This document shows positions 1 through 4,793 of a DNA stretch of 6,071 nt, one piece after another; positions within the stretch are counted from its first letter, which is position 1, and the number at the start of each line of letters is the position of its first letter. Source of the stretch: VBDM01 sp035637655 (GTDB lineage: Bacteria; Pseudomonadota; Gammaproteobacteria; Burkholderiales; SG8-39); the NCBI GenBank assembly GCA_035637655.1, contig DASPWT010000054.1:1-6071 (forward strand), given 5' to 3'. The notes under the pieces were generated by a model. That model worked only from the letters and a program-made list of their open reading frames with translations. It made no database searches and was not told where the DNA came from. The translations under genes were made by a program, and so were the position numbers.

Positions 1-1113
1 AGGCATGACAAAAGCACCGTCCCTTACGCCTTCGATGGAATTGAGATGAAAGTTGAGATGCGCGAGCGAAGTCCGCTTTCCCGCGATGTTGACGAGATCG
101 GCAGTCCGTCCGTGCAGCAGGAAGGTGTTTCGACCGCGCAGCTCAATCACATCGGCGAGCAGGACTTCCCGCTCCACGTGGCCCCTTACCCAAGTCCCCT
201 TCTCGTCGGCATGCAAGCTCACGCCGGGCAAGGTGCGCCACTCCTGGGTCTGGGTTGGGCGACGGGCCGCGATCTGCCCGGCCTCGGTGCAGCCGTAGAT
301 CTCGTGAAGCGGCGCCGCGAAGCGCGTCTCGGCTTCGATCGCCAGCTGGGGAGAAAGCGGCGCAGTGGCGCAAAGCAGGAAGTCCACCGCGGGCAGCTCG
401 CTCGCTTCGGCGAGCAGCACCCGCAAGTGAACGGGCGTCGTGACCAGGCCGCGCGGCCGAGGCAGGGCCTCGAGCTCGGCACAGATGTCGGAGGGGAAGA
501 ACGGCCGGCCCGCGTGCATCGCCAGGCCACCCTGCATCACCATCAACACCGTCGACTCAAGGCCGTAACTGTGCTGCTGAGGGACGGTGCCGAGCACGCT
601 CATGTTCCGATGGGCGGCGACGCCAAGGCGCTCGAATTCGGCCAAGCCGCTTTTCGCGAGCGCACCCCAGGATTTTGGATTTGGCGTGGGCTGCCCCGTC
701 GATCCCGAGGTGAAGCCGATGACGGCGATTTGTTCCTCGGGAATGTGAGGTACCGAGGCGCTCACCGTGTTCCCGGTTGGCCGATAGAGAAATGTCTCGA
801 TCTGCAGCGGCGGCTGCACCGCTTCATCGCCCAGGCAATAGGCGTCGGGATATTCGAGGCTCAGCCGTTTCAGCAGATCGGGCGTCACGTTCGGCGGCAA
901 CAAATTGACCTGACGGCGCAAAAGGGCAGCGCAAAGGCCCACCGTAAATTGGTAGCGGTCGGAGCACAGATTCACGACGTAGCGCCGATCCGGAAGTAAG
1001 TCGGCCAGTCGCCGGACGTCGCCGAGAAACTCCCCGACGCGTATGGGGCGCCTGTTGCGAAACGCGAAAACCGCGCCCGCGTCGAAATTGCGAATCAGCG
1101 GAATATCAGCCAT
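1..1113 (-). CDS. AMP-forming ligase of ApeH/XanA2 type, C-terminus cut by window edge
   Basis: The first 371 residues of an ANL-superfamily adenylating enzyme, read without interruption from ATG at 1113 to the window edge. By its resemblance to aryl polyene/xanthomonadin ligases it would activate an aromatic acid, such as a hydroxybenzoate, and load it on the neighbouring ACP. Visible motifs are the P-loop FTSGSTGQPTPNPKSW at 134-149, PQQHSYGLES at 178-187, YGCTEAGQ at 273-280, and the hinge region LLADVIELRG at 318-327 followed by GRTADLVNIAGKR at 335-347. The canonical 'GD' before the hinge is AD (Asp321 kept). The P-loop has proline spacing (GQPTPNPK instead of GxPK), a trait I associate with this subgroup. 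The N-terminal domain is short, with about 130 residues before the P-loop. The C-terminal lid with the catalytic lysine lies outside the window, as would any fused domain. It shares little with the other ligase here beyond the motifs. Confidence 0.9.
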   Translation of the reverse strand, partial: MADIPLIRNFDAGAVFAFRNRRPIRVGEFLGDVRRLADLLPDRRYVVNLCSDRYQFTVGLCAALLRRQVNLLPPNVTPDLLKRLSLEYPDAYCLGDEAVQPPLQIETFLYRPTGNTVSASVPHIPEEQIAVIGFTSGSTGQPTPNPKSWGALAKSGLAEFERLGVAAHRNMSVLGTVPQQHSYGLESTVLMVMQGGLAMHAGRPFFPSDICAELEALPRPRGLVTTPVHLRVLLAEASELPAVDFLLCATAPLSPQLAIEAETRFAAPLHEIYGCTEAGQIAARRPTQTQEWRTLPGVSLHADEKGTWVRGHVEREVLLADVIELRGRNTFLLHGRTADLVNIAGKRTSLAHLNFHLNSIEGVRDGAFVMP

Positions 1114-1119
1114 GATGCG

Positions 1120-1132
1120 CCCGCCGGACGGG
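1120..1132. repeat. Small inverted repeat over the ribosome site of the second ligase
   Basis: CCCG-CCGGA-CGGG on the top strand forms a 4-bp GC stem with a 5-nt loop, in the 29-nt gap between the ACP stop and the ATG at 1113. The only Shine-Dalgarno-like bases for that ATG (GGCGGG on the minus strand) overlap it. It might damp translation of the ligase relative to the ACP, but such short GC repeats are common by chance here. Confidence 0.25.
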
Positions 1133-1142
1133 AAGCTGCCGT

Positions 1143-1451
1143 TTATTTGGTCCGATGCTGCTGAATGTGCTGGCTCAGGCTGCGCAGGGAGCTGAAGATC
1201 TTGCGGTTGACCTCGTCGTCGGAACGCAGCTTGACGCCGTAGGCCTTGGAGATCGCAAGAGCGACCTCCAGGATATCGATCGAATCCAGCCCCATGCCCT
1301 CCCCGTACAGCGGGGCGGTCGGGTCGACTTCCGCGGCTTGCGTCTCCAGATTGAGCGAGGAGACGATCAATTGGGCCAGCTTGAGCTCTTCGGCGGTGAG
1401 CGCGTTGTTCGACAGAGTCTCTTTCATCGCGGGCTCGTTCATATTCCCCAT
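1143..1451 (-). CDS. Acyl carrier protein of aryl polyene/xanthomonadin type
   Basis: A small acidic carrier protein of up to 102 residues. It would carry acyl or aroyl groups on a 4'-phosphopantetheine arm attached to Ser57 in the motif GLDSIDILE (54-62). The surrounding text, LIVSSLNLE, PTAPLYGEGMGLDSID and ISKAYGVKLRSDDEVNRKIFSSLRSL, matches the distinctive pattern of ACPs in aryl polyene and xanthomonadin clusters (a 'GxGLGLDSID' centre and a 'D-x-N-R-K-x-F-x-S' third-helix region) rather than housekeeping AcpP. This is recognition from memory. The start is uncertain: ATG codons at 1451, 1442 and 1427 are all in frame. The first has GGGA 4 nt upstream; the last would give 94 residues, closer to the usual 80-90. 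The gene is followed after 29 nt by the ACP-ligase candidate, its likely partner. Confidence 0.92.
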   Translation of the reverse strand: MGNMNEPAMKETLSNNALTAEELKLAQLIVSSLNLETQAAEVDPTAPLYGEGMGLDSIDILEVALAISKAYGVKLRSDDEVNRKIFSSLRSLSQHIQQHRTK

Positions 1452-1473
1452 TTCGTCCCATCAAGCGACCGCT

Positions 1474-1479
1474 ATTATA
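1474..1479 (-). promoter_or_regulatory. Possible -10 box (TATAAT) ahead of the ACP gene
   Basis: The minus strand has a perfect TATAAT 22 nt before the ACP start, which would give a leader of roughly 15 nt containing GGGA. It sits inside an 11-nt palindrome (GCTAT-A-ATAGC on the minus strand, 1471-1481). AT-rich hexamers are rare in this window. No convincing -35 is seen at 16-18 bp; the best is TTGGCC (1500-1505) at 20 bp. An internal promoter for the ACP and ligase is possible but unproven. Confidence 0.35.
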
Positions 1480-1487
1480 GCTCTTCG

Positions 1488-1506
1488 ATTCGGCCGGCCG
1501 GCCAAT
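1488..1506. repeat. Imperfect GC-rich inverted repeat in the SDR-ACP gap
   Basis: The top strand reads ATT-C-GGCC-GGCC-GGCC-AAT: a 7-bp stem (ATTGGCC with GGCCAAT, one bulged C) around a GGCC loop, built from three GGCC units in tandem. It lies between the SDR stop and a TATAAT hexamer. No T-run follows it in the direction of transcription, so it is not a standard rho-independent terminator. It could be an mRNA hairpin or a protein site, or chance in GC-rich DNA. Confidence 0.4.
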
Positions 1507-1517
1507 GGGCCGTTCGG

Positions 1518-2279
1518 TCACGTCGAGCTGGAAAATCCGCCGTCGATCACGATCACCTCGCCGGTAACGAAGCGGTTCGACTGGACGAGCGACATCATGG
1601 TTTCGGCCACGTCCTCCGCGGTGACACAGCGCTTCAACGGGGTGAGCTTGGCGCGGCGCCCCATGAGCTCTTCGTATTTGTCCTTCAGCATCCGCCGCAT
1701 CCAATCGCCTTCCATCCAGCCCGGCGCAACGGCGTTCACGCGGATTTCCGGACCCAGATTGTAGGCAAGCGTCTTGGTCAGGTTGACTACCGCCGCCTTG
1801 CTCGCCGCATAAGGCAGCGGTTGCGGCCCCGGCCGAAGGCCGACGATGCTCGCGGTGTTGACGATGCAGCCCTTGGAGACGCGCAGGAGCGGCACCGCGG
1901 CGCGCGTCACCTGGAAAAGGCCGCGCACGTTCACCGCGAAAACGCGGTCCCAGTCCTCGAGCGAGAGGCTCTCCAGGTCCTTGGGCTTCCACGCCGCGGT
2001 GGTCCCCGCGTTGTTGATGAGCACATCGAGCCGGCCGAATTGATCCCCGACCGTCTTCAGCATTACACGCACACCAGCCTCGTCGGCGACGTCGCAGCGG
2101 CAAAGCAGCGTGCGCACCCCGCTGCGGCCGGCTTCCTCGGCGACCGCCTGGGCTTCCTTTTCGCTCTTGCTGTAGTTGATCGCGACATCGTAGCCGGCGC
2201 GCGCGAGCGCGAGCGCCGCCGCGCGACCGATGCCGCTCGCTGCTCCGGTCACCAGCGCTGCGCGTTTTGTAGTGGGCAT
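1518..2279 (-). CDS. Short-chain dehydrogenase/reductase (FabG-like)
   Basis: A complete 253-residue classical SDR, a normal length for the family. It should interconvert a ketone and an alcohol using NAD(P)H in the cytoplasm. The Rossmann glycine motif TGAASGIG is at 11-18, NNAG at 89-92, and the catalytic tetrad is Asn117, Ser144, Tyr157 and Lys161 (YAASK). VNAVAPGW at 181-188 and the C-terminal VIDGGFS are also typical. The second strand ends in INYSKS (34-39) with no acidic residue, which favours NADPH. The overall wording is closest to 3-oxoacyl-ACP reductases and 3-hydroxyacyl-CoA dehydrogenases. Position suggests two roles: reducing a beta-keto group on the neighbouring ACP, or oxidising a 3-hydroxyacyl-CoA before the amidohydrolase cleaves it. 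The sequence alone does not separate these. It follows the amidohydrolase by 12 nt and is followed by a 66-nt gap, the longest in the run. Confidence 0.95.
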   Translation of the reverse strand: MPTTKRAALVTGAASGIGRAAALALARAGYDVAINYSKSEKEAQAVAEEAGRSGVRTLLCRCDVADEAGVRVMLKTVGDQFGRLDVLINNAGTTAAWKPKDLESLSLEDWDRVFAVNVRGLFQVTRAAVPLLRVSKGCIVNTASIVGLRPGPQPLPYAASKAAVVNLTKTLAYNLGPEIRVNAVAPGWMEGDWMRRMLKDKYEELMGRRAKLTPLKRCVTAEDVAETMMSLVQSNRFVTGEVIVIDGGFSSST

Positions 2280-2287
2280 GTGTTTGG

Positions 2288-2293
2288 TTTCCT
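2288..2293 (-). promoter_or_regulatory. Shine-Dalgarno AGGAAA overlapping the amidohydrolase stop
   Basis: The minus strand reads TAGGAAACCAAACACATG. The TAG ends the amidohydrolase and its last two bases begin AGGAAA, which lies 8 nt before the ATG at 2279. The 12-nt gap with a stop-overlapping ribosome site supports co-translation of the two genes and fixes the SDR start. Confidence 0.7.
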
Positions 2294-3134
2294 ACAATCC
2301 GAGAGCGCGCTCGGCGTTCGCGTGGAAGATCTTCTCCATCACGGCGTCGGGGTAGCCGAGCTCCCGCCATTCCTTGAGGATGCGCGCATAAGGCAGGCTC
2401 GGGTAGTCGCTGCCGAACATGACCTTGTCCTGCAGCCTCGCGCGCATGTCGACCTTGAGCTGAGCCGGAAAATATTTCGGAGCCCAACCCGACATCTCCC
2501 AGTAGACGTTCCCCTTGTGCAGCGCGACCGCAGTGGTCTCGTCGACCCAGGGCCACCCGGGATGCGCCATGACGATCTTCAGGTTCGGAAAATCCGCCGC
2601 GAGCTCGTCGATCGCGGAAGGGTGCGCGTGCCGGACCCTTGCGCCCATGCCGCCGGGCGTGCCCGCACCCATGCCGGTTGTACCGACGTCGATCATCACC
2701 ACGGCCTTGAGCTCGTCGATGAGCTCGAACAGCGGGTAGTAGCGACTGTCGTTCACCGCGAAGTGCTGCATGATCGGGTGGAAGTGAAAGCCTATGAGCC
2801 CAAGTTCCCTCACCGCCTTCCTCGCCTGCGTCATCGCGACCTCGCCCTTCGCCGGCTCGAGCGCGCCCCAGGCCTGGATGATGCGCTTCGGATGGCGCTT
2901 CCACATCGCGTGCACGTACTCATTGGTAACGGGCGGCGTCTTGATCGTCGTCTCGAGGTCGAGCGCAACCAGCAGCGCTTCGACCCCGGCGTCGGTGAAT
3001 TCGCGGATGACCTCGTCCTCGCTCTTAGCGGTCCAGCCGCGGTTCCAGTACTTGGCGAGCGCGTCCACATAAGGGCCCTGGCATGCGATCCATTCCTTGG
3101 TGCCGGGGTAGCAGTGCAGATCGATGATTCTCAC
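2292..3134 (-). CDS. Amidohydrolase-2 (ACMSD-like) family protein with altered metal ligands
   Basis: A 280-residue TIM-barrel protein of the amidohydrolase-related family (PF04909), which holds hydrolases and nonoxidative decarboxylases of aromatic acids. The GTG start is chosen because the family's first strand begins there (VRIIDLHCYPG); the 68 residues of a longer in-frame reading lie inside the ligase gene and look unlike this family. Numbered from the GTG, the recognisable sites are IDLHCY at 4-9, GFHFHP at 115-120, VVMIDVGTTG at 145-154, MAHPGWPW at 189-196 and FGSDYP at 240-245. His191 and Asp243 match conserved family residues. The usual HxH of strand 1 is HxY (His7, Tyr9), and the strand-5 histidine appears to be Asp149, so the metal site is unusual. 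The stretch SGWAPKYFPAQL (215-226) recalls proteins annotated as 4-hydroxyphenyl-beta-ketoacyl-CoA hydrolases; this is from memory. With a ligase before it and an SDR after it, a role in aromatic side-chain processing is plausible. Substrate unknown. Confidence 0.85.
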   Translation of the reverse strand: MRIIDLHCYPGTKEWIACQGPYVDALAKYWNRGWTAKSEDEVIREFTDAGVEALLVALDLETTIKTPPVTNEYVHAMWKRHPKRIIQAWGALEPAKGEVAMTQARKAVRELGLIGFHFHPIMQHFAVNDSRYYPLFELIDELKAVVMIDVGTTGMGAGTPGGMGARVRHAHPSAIDELAADFPNLKIVMAHPGWPWVDETTAVALHKGNVYWEMSGWAPKYFPAQLKVDMRARLQDKVMFGSDYPSLPYARILKEWRELGYPDAVMEKIFHANAERALGL

Positions 3135-4780
3135 GCCGCTTTTTCCTGCTCCAGATTCCTCGTCACCATTTCCACGAGGGCCTTCTTCGACACCTTGCCA
3201 AAGGTGGACGCCGGGAAATCGGAAAGCACCTCGAGGCGCTCGGGCAGCTTGAACTTGGCGATTTCCTTGTCCATGAGGAACGCGACCAGCTCTTTGAGCG
3301 TGAGAGCACAGTTCCTTTTCAAGATCACGCAGGCGCACATCCTCTCGCCCAGGTGCGGATCGGGCATGGGCACGCAGGCGATGTTCTGGACCGAGGGGTG
3401 CGAAAGAATCAGGTTCTCGATTTCCTCGGCGCTGATCTTCTCGCCGCCGCGGTTGATGAGGTCCTTCTTGCGGCCTTCGACGACATAGTTGCCCGAAGGG
3501 TGCCTGCGCATCAGGTCGCCGGAACGGTAGAAGCCGTCGGGCGTAAACTGCCGCGCGTTGTATTCCGGCACGCCGTAGTAGCCGCGCAGGGTGTAGGGCC
3601 CGCGGCAGGTGAGCTCGCCGACCTCCCCGGGGGCGACTTCCCTGTCCTCGTCGTCGACGAGCCTCACCTCGTCATCCGGAGAAATCGGCCGCCCGCAGGT
3701 TTCCCGCCGTACCTCCTCCGGATCTTCCGGGCGCACGAAGAAGAGCATCCCCTCGGACATTCCGAAGTTTTCCTGAACGAACGCACTTGGAATCAACCGC
3801 TGCGTGCGCAGCCTAACCTCGGGTTGCATGCGCTGCCCGCCGCTCTGAATCACGCGCAGCGAGGAAAGGTCGTAATCTCCGATGGACGGATCGTTGATCA
3901 GCCGGATAAGGAGCGCCGGCACCACCTTCAAATGCGTAACCCGGTGCCGTTCGATGAGAGGGAAGAGATCCTCGGGCCGCGTACTCGCGGAAAGCACTAC
4001 CTTTCCACCGCTGAACAGGTAGCCCTGCATACCTGGGCAGGCTAGCGGTAGGTTGTGCGCGATGGGAAGTGCAAGCAGCAACACGGAGGTGCCCGTGACC
4101 CCGCAGACCTCCGCCGCGATCTTCGAGTTGTAGGCGTAATCGTTGTGGGTGCGCGGTATCAGCTTGGGCACTCCAGTCGTGCCGCCCGAGAGCTGGAAAA
4201 TCGCAGGGTCGGTCGGATCGATCTTGAGCGCGCGCAAGTCTGCCCGCCGTTTCTTCGGCTCGCGGGAGATCAGGTCTGCGAGAGAGAGGAAACCGGCGGG
4301 CGCCTCGCCGAACACGATTCCCAGCCTGACCGATGGCGTTTCGTTGCGCACCCGACGGACCATCTCCCTGAAGTCAAAGTCACCATAACGGTCGGGCGTA
4401 ACGCAGGCGGCGGCACCCGAGAGCTTAGCGAACTGGCTCACTTCGAGAAAGCGGTGCGTGACGAGAGCCGCGATCGGGACGCAGCCGATTTTCTGCAGAG
4501 CGAAATAGAGGAACACGAACTCGATGACATTCGGAAGCTGCACGACCACCCGGTCGAGGGGCGCGAGTCCCGCGTCGAGCAGATTCAGCGCGAGGCGGTC
4601 GGAGACGCGATCGATTTCGGTGTAGGTAATGTGCGCGTCGCGGTCGATGACCGCGACGCCCTTTGCGTAGCGCCTGAAAACCGGGGCGAACTCCTCGGCG
4701 AGCGAGAGGTCGCGCCAATAGCCCTTCTCCCGGTAGCACCTCGCGAACTCCGGCGGGAACGGCACGACCCCGTCCAGCAC
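3131..4780 (-). CDS. Stand-alone aryl-acid AMP ligase (EntE/DhbE/YbtE-like)
   Basis: A 549-residue ANL-superfamily enzyme expected to activate an aromatic carboxylic acid with ATP to the aryl adenylate and pass it to a carrier protein or CoA. Length and start match the 2,3-dihydroxybenzoate/salicylate ligases. The N-terminus has the family's PPEFARCYREKGYW. Visible motifs are the P-loop LSGGTTGVPK at 197-206 followed by LIPRTHNDY, the A4 region AHNLPLACPG at 241-250, the A5 region NFGMSEGML at 338-346, YRSGD at 418-422 (ribose-binding Asp422), the hinge GRKKDLINRGGEKI at 436-449, and the catalytic Lys529 in FGKVSKK. His242-Asn243 is the pair that in DhbE/EntE contacts the carboxylate and 2-hydroxyl, arguing for a 2-hydroxybenzoate. 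Cys248 and Leu346 fit salicylate rather than 2,3-dihydroxybenzoate, but Asn338 replaces an aliphatic residue, so the substrate stays open. A CoA ligase for a hydroxycinnamate is a weaker alternative. No isochorismate or siderophore genes are visible nearby. It overlaps the next gene by 4 bp. Confidence 0.9.
   Translation of the reverse strand: MLDGVVPFPPEFARCYREKGYWRDLSLAEEFAPVFRRYAKGVAVIDRDAHITYTEIDRVSDRLALNLLDAGLAPLDRVVVQLPNVIEFVFLYFALQKIGCVPIAALVTHRFLEVSQFAKLSGAAACVTPDRYGDFDFREMVRRVRNETPSVRLGIVFGEAPAGFLSLADLISREPKKRRADLRALKIDPTDPAIFQLSGGTTGVPKLIPRTHNDYAYNSKIAAEVCGVTGTSVLLLALPIAHNLPLACPGMQGYLFSGGKVVLSASTRPEDLFPLIERHRVTHLKVVPALLIRLINDPSIGDYDLSSLRVIQSGGQRMQPEVRLRTQRLIPSAFVQENFGMSEGMLFFVRPEDPEEVRRETCGRPISPDDEVRLVDDEDREVAPGEVGELTCRGPYTLRGYYGVPEYNARQFTPDGFYRSGDLMRRHPSGNYVVEGRKKDLINRGGEKISAEEIENLILSHPSVQNIACVPMPDPHLGERMCACVILKRNCALTLKELVAFLMDKEIAKFKLPERLEVLSDFPASTFGKVSKKALVEMVTRNLEQEKAA
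3140..3147 (-). promoter_or_regulatory. Shine-Dalgarno and GTGA coupling site for the amidohydrolase
   Basis: On the minus strand AGGAAAAA lies inside the last codons of the aryl-acid ligase. About 9 nt after its AGGA core comes GTGA, in which the GTG (3134-3132) starts the amidohydrolase and the TGA (3133-3131) stops the ligase. This arrangement implies translational coupling. It also favours GTG at 3134 over an in-frame ATG at 3338 that would add 68 residues buried in the ligase gene. Confidence 0.7.
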
Positions 4781-4787
4781 GCTCTCT

Positions 4788-4793
4788 CTCCTT
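4788..4793 (-). promoter_or_regulatory. Consensus Shine-Dalgarno AAGGAG fixing a GTG start
   Basis: Read on the minus strand, the bases directly after the purA stop are AAGGAGAGAGAGC, followed by GTG CTG GAC. The perfect AAGGAG lies 7 nt before the GTG at 4780. This decides that GTG as the start of the aryl-acid ligase. It also implies strong translation of that gene from the purA transcript. Confidence 0.85.

Noticed and set aside
46..999. A 317-codon plus-strand frame over the left ligase
   Set aside because: The minus strand there encodes a continuous AMP-ligase with all expected motifs. The plus-strand translation is low in hydrophobic core residues and has no motif.
1120..1132. GC stem before the second ligase considered as a terminator after the ACP gene
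   Set aside because: The stem is only 4 bp, there is no T-run, and the ligase start lies within a few bases of it.
1486..1510. GGCC-rich hairpin considered as a rho-independent terminator after the SDR
   Set aside because: No T-run follows the stem in the direction of transcription; the sequence after it is AATCGAAGAG and then TATAAT.
3135..3338. N-terminal extension of 68 residues for the amidohydrolase from an in-frame ATG at 3338
   Set aside because: The extension is the ligase gene read in another frame. It has no family similarity, and the GTG at 3134 has its own Shine-Dalgarno site and the GTGA overlap.
1155..3488. A 777-codon open frame on the plus strand running opposite the ACP, SDR, amidohydrolase and the end of the ligase
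   Set aside because: It crosses four well-supported minus-strand genes and their gaps. Its translation is rich in Arg, His and Asp with no recognisable domain, as expected for an antisense frame in GC-rich DNA.
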